64,000 nt of DNA. It comes from an uncultured Paludibaculum sp. Its GTDB lineage: Bacteria; Acidobacteriota; Terriglobia; Bryobacterales; Bryobacteraceae. Under the pieces are notes generated by a model. The model ran no database searches. It was given only the letters and a program-made list of their open reading frames with translations, and was not told the origin of the DNA. The stretch is from positions 310,001 to 374,000 of the forward strand of contig NZ_OY762268.1 in the NCBI RefSeq assembly GCF_963665245.1, in the 5' to 3' direction. Position 1 is the first letter of the stretch. Every line of letters starts with the position of its first letter. The position numbers and the translations under genes are program-made. Of this stretch, positions 46,039 through 54,977 are shown piece after piece.

Positions 46039-47724
46039 ATGCGACTGGGGATACTTGACGAATTTCGACTGATCTTGCTGTGTCTGGCCGCGGCGTCTGG
46101 GCTGTGGGCGGGCCAGAAGCCCGTTCCGGCGGCTACAAGTCCAAACTCGGTCTGCCTGGAATGCCACGATCAGGGTGCGAAATTGCAGAAGTCGGCGCAC
46201 AGTCAGGTGGCCTGTTCTTCATGCCACTTGAAGCACGACAGTTACCCACACCCCGAGAATCTGCCGAAGCCAGCCTGTAAAACCTGCCACGAGCAGCCGG
46301 CCAGCGACTACTCGCAGAGTGAACACGCGCAGCAGATGAAGAAGGGGAACGGCTCGGCTCCGGAGTGTTCGACGTGCCATGGCAATGTGCACGAGCTGAC
46401 GCCGGCGCTGTCTGAGTCGTTCCACAAGAGCGTGCCGGAGACGTGCGGCATGTGCCACGACAAGGAAGCCGCGCAGTTCAATTCCAGCGTCCATGGCAAA
46501 GCGGTGGCGGCGGGGGTGAAGGACGCGCCGGTGTGTACGGACTGCCATGGCGGGCACAGGATCCTGAAGCCGGACAACCCCAAGTCCACTGTATTCTCCA
46601 GCAGTGTGCCGGATACCTGCGGACGCTGCCACGGCGACGTGCGCCTGATGTCGCGTTTCGGCCTGCCTCTGGACCGCATTAAGTCGTTCAACGACAGTTT
46701 CCACGGCCTGGCGCTGAAGGCGGGCAGTCAGAGCGTGGCCGACTGTTCGTCGTGCCACGGATTCCACGACATTCTCCCTTCGGACGATCCCAAGTCGCGC
46801 ACGAACGCCAAGAACCTGGCCACCACGTGCGGCGCCTGCCATCCCGGCGCGGGTTCGCGGTTTGTGATCGGCAGCATTCACGAGGTGGAGGGGCAAACCG
46901 CCCCGCTGCCGCTGCAATGGGCCCAGTTGTTCTATGCCCTGGTGATTCCGGGCACCATCGGGTTCATGCTGCTGCACCACGGCGGCGATTTCGTCGTGAA
47001 GACGATGCGGATGCGGTTCCAGGGCAAGATGGTGCCGCTGCAGATGATGCGTCCGCCCCAGGTGCGGCATGAGCGGATGTACAAGTGGGAGCGGATCCAA
47101 CATATATTGCTGGCGCTGAGCTTCATCACGCTGGCCTATACGGGCTTTGCGCTGCATTTCCCGGATTCCTGGTGGGCCCGGCCGACTCTGGCGTGGGAAA
47201 AGGCGTATCCGGTGCGCGGCACGATCCACCGGACGGCGGGCGCGGTTCTCGTCCTGACGTCGATCATGCACCTCGTGACGCTGTTCGTCAGCCGCCGGCT
47301 GCGGGATCACTGGAAAGAGTTCCTGCCGGTGGTGGGCGATCTGCGGGAGATGGTGGAAGGAACGCTGTGGCGGCTGGGCATGCGCAAGGAGAAGCCGCAC
47401 CAGTCGTCGCATTCCTACATTGAGAAGATCGAGTACTGGGCCCTGGTGTGGGGCACCATCGTGATGGCCGCGACAGGCGTGCTGCTGTGGGCCAACAACT
47501 GGACGATGACGTTCCTGCCGAAGATGTGGATCGACTTCGCGCGGTCCGTACACTTCTTCGAAGCGGTGCTGGCGACACTGGCGATCTTCGTCTGGCACTT
47601 CTACTCGGTGATATTCGATCCCGACGTGTATCCGATGGATCCGTGCTGGCTTACCGGCTACAGCCCGCGTCCGGAGGGTGGCCACAAGCACCCGATGCCT
47701 CCGGTAGTAGACAAAAACAAGTAA
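46039..47724 (+). CDS. Nonaheme cytochrome c fused to a cytochrome b-type membrane domain
   Basis: About 561 residues from the ATG at 46039 (GAGGG 8 bases upstream; ATG 46024 and TTG 46009 are in-frame alternatives). A signal segment (LILLCLAAASGLWAG) is followed by nine CxxCH heme-binding motifs, including CLECH, CSSCH, CKTCH, CSTCH, CGMCH, CTDCH, CGRCH and CGACH. From about residue 285 four or five membrane helices appear with paired His (RIQHILLALSFITLAYTGFALHF, HRTAGAVLVLTSIMHLVTLF, VHFFEAVLATLAIFVWHFYSVIF), the pattern of NapC-independent cytochrome b561/FdhI-like quinol sites. Together this suggests quinol oxidation feeding periplasmic multiheme transfer. Acceptor unknown. Confidence 0.9.
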   Translation: MRLGILDEFRLILLCLAAASGLWAGQKPVPAATSPNSVCLECHDQGAKLQKSAHSQVACSSCHLKHDSYPHPENLPKPACKTCHEQPASDYSQSEHAQQMKKGNGSAPECSTCHGNVHELTPALSESFHKSVPETCGMCHDKEAAQFNSSVHGKAVAAGVKDAPVCTDCHGGHRILKPDNPKSTVFSSSVPDTCGRCHGDVRLMSRFGLPLDRIKSFNDSFHGLALKAGSQSVADCSSCHGFHDILPSDDPKSRTNAKNLATTCGACHPGAGSRFVIGSIHEVEGQTAPLPLQWAQLFYALVIPGTIGFMLLHHGGDFVVKTMRMRFQGKMVPLQMMRPPQVRHERMYKWERIQHILLALSFITLAYTGFALHFPDSWWARPTLAWEKAYPVRGTIHRTAGAVLVLTSIMHLVTLFVSRRLRDHWKEFLPVVGDLREMVEGTLWRLGMRKEKPHQSSHSYIEKIEYWALVWGTIVMAATGVLLWANNWTMTFLPKMWIDFARSVHFFEAVLATLAIFVWHFYSVIFDPDVYPMDPCWLTGYSPRPEGGHKHPMPPVVDKNK

Positions 47725-47738
47725 GCTAACAACGAACT

Positions 47739-49175
47739 ATGAAACTGAAAGAATGGTTGGCACCCATCGTCTATCTGGCCAGCAACTGGATCAGCCTGGC
47801 CGGGGTGGTTCTGGTGACCACTTCCGGCATCCTCTGGCTGTTTCTGCTGCCGAGTTCCCTGCGGGGGCACTCGCCGGACCCATACCTGGGCATCCTGCAG
47901 TTCATGGTGCTGCCCGCCGTGTTCTTCCTCGGCCTGGGCCTGATCCCCGCGGGTGTCTGGCTGTACAAGAAACGGAACAAGGGCAAGCTGCCGGATGTCT
48001 TTCCGCCACTCGACTTCAGCAATGCGAAGTTCCGGCGGCTGCTGGCTTTTCTGGCGGCGACCACGCTGGCGAATCTCATTATCGGCGGGCAGTTGACCTA
48101 TAAGGCCGTCAGCTACATGGAGAGCGTGAATTTCTGCGGGCAGACTTGCCACGTGGTGATGAAGCCGGAATTCACGGCCTATCAGAATTCGCCGCACTCG
48201 CGAGTGGAGTGTGTTTCGTGCCATATCGGCCCGGGTGCGAACTGGTTTGTGAAGAGCAAGATCTCGGGCTCGTGGCAGGTGATCTCGGTGACGTTGAATC
48301 TGTATCCGAGGCCGATTCCGACGCCGATTGAGAACCTGAGGCCGGCGCGCGAGACGTGCGAGGTGTGCCACTGGCCGCAGAAGTTCGGCGGCGACAAGAT
48401 CAGGGTGTTCAACAATTTCTCCGACGATGAGAAGCCGAAGTGGACGAAGTCGGTTCTGCTGATGCATGTCGGCGGCGGCAATGGCTATGAGGGCATTCAC
48501 GGGGCGCACATGGGCCCGGGCGTGAAGGTGCGCTACGCGCACAGCGACAAGCAACGGCAGAAGATTCCGTGGGTGGAGTACACGGGCAAGGACGGGCAGA
48601 CGTTCACGTTCAAGGCGGACGGCTACAAGGACGATGGGCCAGGCGGCCTGGATGTGCGCACGATGGACTGCATGGACTGCCACAACCGGCCGTCGCACAC
48701 GTACGAACTGGCGGAACGCGGAGTGAACCGCTCGCTGGCGACGAACGACATCGACCGCGACCTGCCTTATGTCCGCAAGGTGGCGCTGGAGGTTCTCAAG
48801 GGGAAATACGCGACGACCGAGCAGTCGGAGCGGGAAATCCCAGCGAAATTCACGGCGTATTACGAGAAGAATTATCCGCAGATCTGGAAGGACCGCAGGA
48901 CGGCTGTGGAGAGAAGCGCCAAGACCGTGATGACCCTCTTCAGCCGCAGTGTCTTCCCGGAGATGAATGTGACCTGGGGCGCCTATCCGGTGAACCTGGG
49001 GCACACGGACTTTGACGGCTGTTTCCGTTGTCACGACGAGCGTCCGTCGACCAAGGGAAGCCGCACTATTCCGCAGGATTGCGACACCTGCCACAAGACC
49101 CTGGCGCAGGACGAGGAGTCGCCAAAAGTACTGGCGGATCTGGGGCTTGACAAGCCCTCGACGGTGAGTCATTAA
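47739..49175 (+). CDS. NapC/NirT-type multiheme cytochrome c, six hemes
   Basis: 478 residues. An N-terminal membrane helix pair (LAGVVLVTTSGILWLFLL; FMVLPAVFFLGLGLIPAGVWLY) and a third helix (LLAFLAATTLANLIIGG) precede the heme part. One noncanonical heme site CGQTCH (CxxxCH) followed by VVMKPE is the NapC/NirT/NrfH signature with a distal Met; five CxxCH follow (CVSCH, CEVCH, CMDCH, CFRCH, CDTCH). The family takes electrons from menaquinol and delivers them to periplasmic partners. It follows the nonaheme gene by 14 bases. No terminal reductase (NrfA, NapA, Hao type) is in the window. Confidence 0.92.
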   Translation: MKLKEWLAPIVYLASNWISLAGVVLVTTSGILWLFLLPSSLRGHSPDPYLGILQFMVLPAVFFLGLGLIPAGVWLYKKRNKGKLPDVFPPLDFSNAKFRRLLAFLAATTLANLIIGGQLTYKAVSYMESVNFCGQTCHVVMKPEFTAYQNSPHSRVECVSCHIGPGANWFVKSKISGSWQVISVTLNLYPRPIPTPIENLRPARETCEVCHWPQKFGGDKIRVFNNFSDDEKPKWTKSVLLMHVGGGNGYEGIHGAHMGPGVKVRYAHSDKQRQKIPWVEYTGKDGQTFTFKADGYKDDGPGGLDVRTMDCMDCHNRPSHTYELAERGVNRSLATNDIDRDLPYVRKVALEVLKGKYATTEQSEREIPAKFTAYYEKNYPQIWKDRRTAVERSAKTVMTLFSRSVFPEMNVTWGAYPVNLGHTDFDGCFRCHDERPSTKGSRTIPQDCDTCHKTLAQDEESPKVLADLGLDKPSTVSH

Positions 49176-49193
49176 GAAGCAGGGAGGCGCGGT

Positions 49194-50060
49194 ATGCCGC
49201 TCGGCGACATTGTTGTTCCAGTCGATTTTTCGGAAAAAAGCGAAGGAGCGGCGCGCTACGCGGAAGCGATGCAGCGCCGCTTTGGAAGCCGCGTGACGCT
49301 GCTTCATGTCCTGCCTTCTCCGCACTACGAGTTTGGTGCGATGGAGGTGGGCGGCAGCGTTCTGGAGGATCTGTTCAAGAGCCGCCAGGAGCAGGCGCGA
49401 GCCGATCTGGACTCGTTTCTTGCCGTGGAGATGCCGGTGGATACGGTGGACCGGGTGCTGGAAGAAGGCGATCCGGCGACGGCCATTGTGAAGCTGGCGC
49501 ACGACCGTGGGGCGGGTCTGGTGGTGATGCCGACGCACGGGTATGGAACCTTCCGGCGGTTCATTCTTGGCTCTGTCACGGCGAAGGTGCTGCACGACGC
49601 GGATTGTCCGGTATGGACCGGTGTCCACTTGGAGTGCGGAGCCGTGGACACGCTGGCCTGGAAGCGTGTGGCGGTGGCGATCGATCTGGGCCCGCAGAGC
49701 GAGCGGGCGTTGATGTGGGGCAAGCGGTTTGCCGAGCTGGCCGGGGCGGAACTGGCGGTGGTCCATGCGACGCCTAATCTGGAAGGGCATGCCGGCGAGT
49801 ACTTTGATCCCAACTGGCAGCAGCACATGGAAGTGGCGGTGCGCGAGGAAGCGGCCGAGTTGATGGGCCGCGTGGGGGTGGACGCGCCTTTGATGATCGA
49901 CAGTGGCGAGGCAGCGTCGACCGTGTGTGAACTGGCGCACGATTGGAAAGCCGATGTGATGGTGATTGGCCGCGGGTCGGCGGCCGGTGTCTTTGGACGG
50001 CTGCGGGCCAATGCGTACTCGATCATCCGGCAGTCGTGCTGCCCGGTGGTCAGCGTCTAG
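49194..50060 (+). CDS. Tandem universal stress protein (two UspA domains)
   Basis: 288 residues with two UspA folds (about 3-150 and 152-288). The first keeps the nucleotide-binding pattern VVMPTHGYGTFRRFILGSVT; the second has VIGRGSAAGVFGRLRANAYSII, also close to G-x2-G-x9-G. USP proteins bind ATP or AMP and appear in anaerobiosis and energy-stress regulons. It lies 18 bases after the NapC/NirT gene, on the same strand, so it is likely the last gene of the operon under the sigma-54 promoter. The stop overlaps the convergent CoA-transferase stop region by 4 bases. Confidence 0.93.
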   Translation: MPLGDIVVPVDFSEKSEGAARYAEAMQRRFGSRVTLLHVLPSPHYEFGAMEVGGSVLEDLFKSRQEQARADLDSFLAVEMPVDTVDRVLEEGDPATAIVKLAHDRGAGLVVMPTHGYGTFRRFILGSVTAKVLHDADCPVWTGVHLECGAVDTLAWKRVAVAIDLGPQSERALMWGKRFAELAGAELAVVHATPNLEGHAGEYFDPNWQQHMEVAVREEAAELMGRVGVDAPLMIDSGEAASTVCELAHDWKADVMVIGRGSAAGVFGRLRANAYSIIRQSCCPVVSV

Positions 50061-51358
50061 CTTTTCTGAAAGAGGCCGGCGGCCTCTCGCTCCAGTTCAG
50101 CCTGGAACTTTGGATCGGCGATCCCGATGAGGGCCTCTGCGCGCTGGCGCAGGTTGCGGCCGTGGAGATTGACGGCTCCGAACTCCGTCACAACCCAGTG
50201 GACATCGGCTCGTGAGGTGACGACTCCGGCTCCGGGCTTGAGGCGGGGCACAATGCGGGAGAGGGCTCCATTCTTGGCGGTGGCGGGCAGGGCGATGACC
50301 GGCACTCCGCCCTTGGAGTGAGCCGCGCCGCGGATGAAGTCGACCTGGCCGCCGACGCCGCTGAAGGGAATGGATCCGATGGAGTCGGAGCAGACCTGGC
50401 CGGAGAGGTCGACTTCCAGTGCGGCATTGACGGCCACCATGCGGTCGTTTTGAGCGATGACACAGGGGTCGTTGGTGTAGCGGTTGGACAGGAACTCGAA
50501 GACCGGGTTGTTGTCGATGTAGTCGTAGATGGCGCGCGTGCCGAGGACAAAGCTGGTGACGGCCTTGTGGGGATGGAGGGACTTGCGGCTGTTGTTGATG
50601 ACGCCGGATTCGAATAACGGGATGATGCCGTCGCTGAACATCTCCGTGTGGACACCCAGGTCTTTGTGATTGGAGAGGCTGGCGAGCACGGCTTCCGGGA
50701 TGCCGCCGACGCCGATCTGGATGGTGGCGCCATCGGGAATGAGGTTCGACACATGGGCGGCGATGGCGCGGTGGGCCGGGGTGATCTCGCCCTGCTGGAA
50801 CTCGGGCAGTTCGTGCGTGGCTTCGACGATGGAGTGGCACTCGGTGACGTGGAGCATGGTGTCGCCGCAGGTGCGGGGCAGGCGCGGGTTGACCTGCACG
50901 ACGAGGTGCCGGGCGTGGCGGGCGGCGGTGAGGGAGAGGTCGATATCGGTGCCTAGGCTCATGTAGCCGAACTGATCGGGCGGGGTGCACTGAATCAGGG
51001 CGACATCGATGGGCAGGGTGCCGTTGGTGAAGAGATCCTCAATCTCGTGGAGGAAGACCGGGATGTAGTCACCGCGTCCCTGCTGGACGGCACAGCGTGT
51101 ATTGCCGCTGATGAACAGGGCGTTGAAGCGGAAGATGCCGCAGTGGGCGGGGTCGGTATAGGGTGCTTCGCCGACGGTGATGCAGTGCAGAATCTCGACG
51201 TTCTGAAGCCGGCTCGCCTGGCCGCAGAGGGCATGGAGGAGAGGCAGCGGAGCGGCGGCGCCCATGTGGACATAGACGCGGTGACCGCTGTGGACAGCCT
51301 GGAGGGCTTCAGCGGCGGTCCGGCGGCGCGCTTCGTATTGGGATGACCAGTTCTTCAT
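50057..51358 (-). CDS. Acetyl-CoA hydrolase/transferase family CoA-transferase
   Basis: 433 residues. Both halves of the family fold are present: YVHMGAAAPLPLLHAL near the start, DATIQIGVGGIPEAVL-type motif (actual GATIQIGVGGIPEAVLA) in the middle, and GVHTEMFSDG with the catalytic Glu. GGVPVIALPATAKNG and VTSRADVHWVVTEFGAVNL-type ends are typical. Family members move CoA between acetate and butyrate, 4-hydroxybutyrate or succinate. No signal peptide; cytoplasmic. It faces the electron-transfer operon tail to tail and starts 105 bases from the divergent pentapeptide-repeat gene. Specificity cannot be set from sequence. Confidence 0.92.
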   Translation of the reverse strand: MKNWSSQYEARRRTAAEALQAVHSGHRVYVHMGAAAPLPLLHALCGQASRLQNVEILHCITVGEAPYTDPAHCGIFRFNALFISGNTRCAVQQGRGDYIPVFLHEIEDLFTNGTLPIDVALIQCTPPDQFGYMSLGTDIDLSLTAARHARHLVVQVNPRLPRTCGDTMLHVTECHSIVEATHELPEFQQGEITPAHRAIAAHVSNLIPDGATIQIGVGGIPEAVLASLSNHKDLGVHTEMFSDGIIPLFESGVINNSRKSLHPHKAVTSFVLGTRAIYDYIDNNPVFEFLSNRYTNDPCVIAQNDRMVAVNAALEVDLSGQVCSDSIGSIPFSGVGGQVDFIRGAAHSKGGVPVIALPATAKNGALSRIVPRLKPGAGVVTSRADVHWVVTEFGAVNLHGRNLRQRAEALIGIADPKFQAELEREAAGLFQKS

Positions 51359-51463
51359 GATCTGTTTTGGCGAGAAGGTTCAATTTATACGGAACAATAC
51401 CGATGAGCAATTTGCATGCCAATGCGGATTGACGGACTCAACAGGGAAGACGAGGACCGGCCG

Positions 51464-52345
51464 ATGTCGATTGAGACGTGGCGGCAGGCTCTGGGGCCGC
51501 ACGGACTGTGGCTGGAACAGCGGCCGGGTGGGGCGCGGGCGGTTCTGGAACACCTGAATCTGGTGGATCTGCGAGCACCGCTGGTGGTCTTGCGGTCGGC
51601 GATCTTCCGGCACCTGGAAATGCCAGGGGCCGACTTCAACGGGGCGAATCTGGCGCAGGTGGAGTTTGAGGAGTGCGACCTATCGATGTCGAACCTGTCG
51701 TCCTCGGACCTGACAGGCAGCGTGTGGTCGAAGTCGAGCCTGAACGATGCGAGCCTGTCGGCGGCGAATCTGTGCGAGGCGGAGATGCAGACGGCGAGCC
51801 TGCAGCAGGTGAAGGCGCCGGGGTCGAGGTGGCTGGAGGCGCGGTTGTCGCGGTGCGACTTCACGCGGTGCGTCCTGCGAAAGGCGGCTCTCCACCATGT
51901 TTCGCTGATCGAGTGTGCGTTCATCGAGAGCGATCTGGAGGACGCGCTGTTCTACAGAGCGGGGCTTCAGTTCTGCCGGTTCCGTGAGACCCGGGCGCCC
52001 GGCGCCAACTTTGCCGGCTCCCGGTTGGAGCACTGCTCCTTTGACCGGTGTCTTCTGGACAACGTCCGGTTGGGCCAGACCCTGTTGAGTGGGACCAGCT
52101 TTCGCGAGTGCGGCATGCGGGGGGCGGACCTGCGGGATACGCACCTGGGTGGATGCTGCTTCCAGGGAACGAAGCTGGAAGGGGCGCGATTCCAGAACGC
52201 CAGGACATATGGGACGGATTTTCGAGGGGCGAATCTGCGCGGGGCGCGGGAACTGACGCCGCAGCAGTTGGGGCAGTCGAGGAGCGACGAGACGACAATC
52301 CTCCCGAACGGCCTGCCCGGGCCCTACCGCAAGAACTTGAAATAG
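51464..52345 (+). CDS. Pentapeptide-repeat protein
   Basis: 293 residues from the ATG at 51464 (GAGGA 8 bases upstream; in-frame ATGs at 51416 and 51422 lack a signal). From residue ~60 a long run of A(D/N)LxX-type pentapeptides (GADFNGANLAQVEFEECDL, ASLSAANLCEAEM and further copies up to RGANLRGARELTPQQLG) builds a right-handed quadrilateral helix. The N-terminal ~50 residues are unlike pentapeptides. Function in the family ranges from gyrase protection to scaffolding; nothing in the context decides. It ends 8 bases from the convergent Ig-like gene. Confidence 0.9.
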   Translation: MSIETWRQALGPHGLWLEQRPGGARAVLEHLNLVDLRAPLVVLRSAIFRHLEMPGADFNGANLAQVEFEECDLSMSNLSSSDLTGSVWSKSSLNDASLSAANLCEAEMQTASLQQVKAPGSRWLEARLSRCDFTRCVLRKAALHHVSLIECAFIESDLEDALFYRAGLQFCRFRETRAPGANFAGSRLEHCSFDRCLLDNVRLGQTLLSGTSFRECGMRGADLRDTHLGGCCFQGTKLEGARFQNARTYGTDFRGANLRGARELTPQQLGQSRSDETTILPNGLPGPYRKNLK

Positions 52346-52353
52346 AGGGCTGT

Positions 52354-54903
52354 CTACTGGCCGATGGGCGCGTCGGCCTTGGGCGGTGTCTGCGCCTGAT
52401 CCGCCGCGGCCGGTGGTCCTTGTGCCGCCTGAGGAGTGGCTGCCGGCGCGCCACGGGGTGCAACTTGGGCGTGGATGCGAGTGGGCCGTGCCTTGGACTC
52501 GCCGCGCAGCCAGACGTAGAGTTGGGTTTGTTCCGGCGACGGCGGGGGCAACGGGATCTCCAGCGTCTGCTTGTGCCACTCACCATTTACCGGCAGCGGC
52601 AGGCCCGGGACTTCGACGCCCTCCTGGTCTGACCAGCCCGCCTTCTCGATGGTCTCGAGATTCTGGCCGGCGAGGGTGGCGCCAGGGACACCGACGGCCG
52701 CCACGGTCAGCGATTCCACGTGGGGCAGGCGGACGATGCGGCCGATGCCGTAGGGATCCGACTCGCTTTCATTCCCGTTGAGAATGGTGGCGTTCAGCAG
52801 GCAGCCATTCAACCAGACACCGGTGTCGAAGGACAGAAAGAGCTGGCCCGGCGCGAGCTGCTGCAGGCTCATCTGGCCGGAACGCTCGCCCAGGCGGAGC
52901 GTGACGACGGCCGAGTTGGGTTGGGTGCAGGTGAGCTTGACCACACTGTTCGACTGCAAGTGATCGGCTTTGATCATGGTGCCGAGGTTGACGGACGCAG
53001 GCAGCTCGCCGCGGTCGAGCTGGACGTCGGTGGTGGGCAATTGAGACACACGCAACTCGGTGATGCGGGGCCGGGGACCGACGACACGCACGGCGTCGGA
53101 GAATGTCAGCGGTTCGGTGCGGCCGTTGGTGAAGGCCTTGAGTGCCAGGCTGGTGCCAGCGTCGATGTCGGTGGCCATGCGCAGGATGACACGGCGCGAG
53201 GTGGGGTCGTTGGACGGCGTCAACTCTGCCTTGCCGCGCGACACCTCAAGGCCGGTGATGAGGTCGAGACGCTGGCCGCGCAGTGTGAACTCGGTGTAGC
53301 CCACGCCTTGGCTCAGGGTGACGGGCAGGTTCTCGACCTGGGGCGGGGCAGGGAGCACGTGGAGAGGGACGGCGTGCTCACGGTCGTCCACCTGGGTCAG
53401 CTTCAGCCGGTAGGGGCCCGGATCCATGTCGATGGTGTTCAACTGGATGTCCATGTGGTCCTGGTCGCCCTGACGAACGCCCCTGGGCAGAACGAACGGC
53501 ACGGTGGACGGTGAAGCGAACTTGTCGTTGACCTTTTCCACCTCGATCTTCTTGACGAACTCGAAGTCGGCGCCGACGAGGGTGAGCGGGACTTTGCCGG
53601 TACGGGCCACCAGGAGATCCTGGGAGGACGCCGTCAGCTTGGCGTGCTGGAAGTTAGCGAGATCGCGGACGATGATGTCGCCTCGCAGTTTGAAGGGGTC
53701 CCAATCCCAACGTCCGGAGAGCTGGTACTTTCCGGGCTTCAGGCCGCTGGGCATCTGGATTTCCAACTGCTTGGGGTCGTTGAGCTTATTGACGGCGACG
53801 GGGATCGGTAGCCCGGTTTCGGGTTCGAGTGCCCAGGTCCGCGCACGGTCGATGAACTTCCATTCGTCATCGGCGGCGGTGACGGGCAGGGGCGACTTCA
53901 CCCCGGGCGGCAGGACGTTGGCTTCCTTGATGTAAATGTCAGGCAGCCCGAGGTTGGGCAGGCGGGCGGCCCAGAGATAGGCGACCTTCGTGTGCGGGGC
54001 AGCCGGATCGACCCGGCCGCAGAGGCCCATGGCGTCGCCCGGCATGGTCTGGGAGAGCAGGGAACGGAACTCGGCCTTGGGAAAGGCGATGGAACGCAGT
54101 TCCATCACCATGGCGGTGCCGCCGGCAGCGAGCCCGACTGGGCTACCGAAGAAGAGCGCGGCCACGGAGGTGGCGAGGCTGGCGGTCTGCCCCACCTGCT
54201 GGCTGGCGCGCGGGGCGATGGGGTCGTAGCTTGCGATGGCCGGATTCAGGTTCCGGAACAAGGCCATGGCCTGCTGATTGGCGGGGGCATTCTTATCCAA
54301 CTGAACATTGATCCCGAATTGGGAGGAGAAGCCTTGCAGGGCGGATTGCACAAGGGCCGAGGAGGAGTTGGGCGAGGAAAGGGCGGAGATCAGGGCTTCG
54401 GTCTGTGCGGTCTTCTCGGCGTAGTCGGCGAGCTGCGCCACCAGTTCGTCGTCGCGTGATAGGAAGTTCTTGATCTTGCCCTCATTCAGACCAGAAGGGC
54501 CGTAGACGAATCCGACGACGCCGACGCGCCACGGTACATTCCATTCCTGTACCTTCTTGGCATCCTTGGGCTCCAGGATGAGCAGCTTGCCGCCCGTGGC
54601 ATCGCGATTGGCCGGTACCAGAACCAGGGATACTTTGCCTTTGCGCTCCTCGCCGGACCGCAGGATGGGCCGGTATTGCAGGCGGTCGCCTTCCTGAAGC
54701 CGGTTGATGGTGCGCAGGGGGAGCGGCTCGGCGTTGCCGGCGGAGATGACGCGCAGATCGACGTTGCCGATGGGGGCGCCGGCCGGACAAACGAGGGGTG
54801 GCATGGGCGCGGCGAGGACGGGAAGAAACGCCAAGCTGAGAGCAAGCCAGGGGAGGCGGGACGGCACCTTCCAATTGTAGCGACCTCTAGGACTTGCGGG
54901 CAT
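52354..54903 (-). CDS. Large secreted protein with Ig-like (IPT/TIG-type) domains
   Basis: 849 residues; ATG at 54903 with GAGGA 6 bases upstream. A hydrophobic export segment (LPWLALSLAFLPVLAAPMPP) is present. Residues ~130-310 are helical with Gln/Ala-rich stretches and a hydrophobic patch (SVAALFFGSPVGLAAGGTAM), residues ~320-760 show repeated beta-sandwich-like modules (LPVTLSQGVGYTEFTLRGQRL, GKVPLTLVGADFEFVKKIEV) resembling IPT/TIG or Ig folds, and the C-terminus is Pro/Ala-rich (QGPPAAADQAQTPPKADAP). Function unknown; the last gene of a minus-strand set beginning at the Fur-family gene. Confidence 0.75.
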   Translation of the reverse strand: MPASPRGRYNWKVPSRLPWLALSLAFLPVLAAPMPPLVCPAGAPIGNVDLRVISAGNAEPLPLRTINRLQEGDRLQYRPILRSGEERKGKVSLVLVPANRDATGGKLLILEPKDAKKVQEWNVPWRVGVVGFVYGPSGLNEGKIKNFLSRDDELVAQLADYAEKTAQTEALISALSSPNSSSALVQSALQGFSSQFGINVQLDKNAPANQQAMALFRNLNPAIASYDPIAPRASQQVGQTASLATSVAALFFGSPVGLAAGGTAMVMELRSIAFPKAEFRSLLSQTMPGDAMGLCGRVDPAAPHTKVAYLWAARLPNLGLPDIYIKEANVLPPGVKSPLPVTAADDEWKFIDRARTWALEPETGLPIPVAVNKLNDPKQLEIQMPSGLKPGKYQLSGRWDWDPFKLRGDIIVRDLANFQHAKLTASSQDLLVARTGKVPLTLVGADFEFVKKIEVEKVNDKFASPSTVPFVLPRGVRQGDQDHMDIQLNTIDMDPGPYRLKLTQVDDREHAVPLHVLPAPPQVENLPVTLSQGVGYTEFTLRGQRLDLITGLEVSRGKAELTPSNDPTSRRVILRMATDIDAGTSLALKAFTNGRTEPLTFSDAVRVVGPRPRITELRVSQLPTTDVQLDRGELPASVNLGTMIKADHLQSNSVVKLTCTQPNSAVVTLRLGERSGQMSLQQLAPGQLFLSFDTGVWLNGCLLNATILNGNESESDPYGIGRIVRLPHVESLTVAAVGVPGATLAGQNLETIEKAGWSDQEGVEVPGLPLPVNGEWHKQTLEIPLPPPSPEQTQLYVWLRGESKARPTRIHAQVAPRGAPAATPQAAQGPPAAADQAQTPPKADAPIGQ

Positions 54904-54977
54904 CCTGAATCCTCATGCGTGAGATCCTCCTAGGATGGACGGACGAGGCGGGGCAGTGCGTTGCGACGAATGTGAGA

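Noticed and set aside
46219..49940. Long antisense frames opposite the cytochrome genes
   Set aside because: His/Arg-rich translations are the reverse image of heme-binding codons; no start signal or domain.
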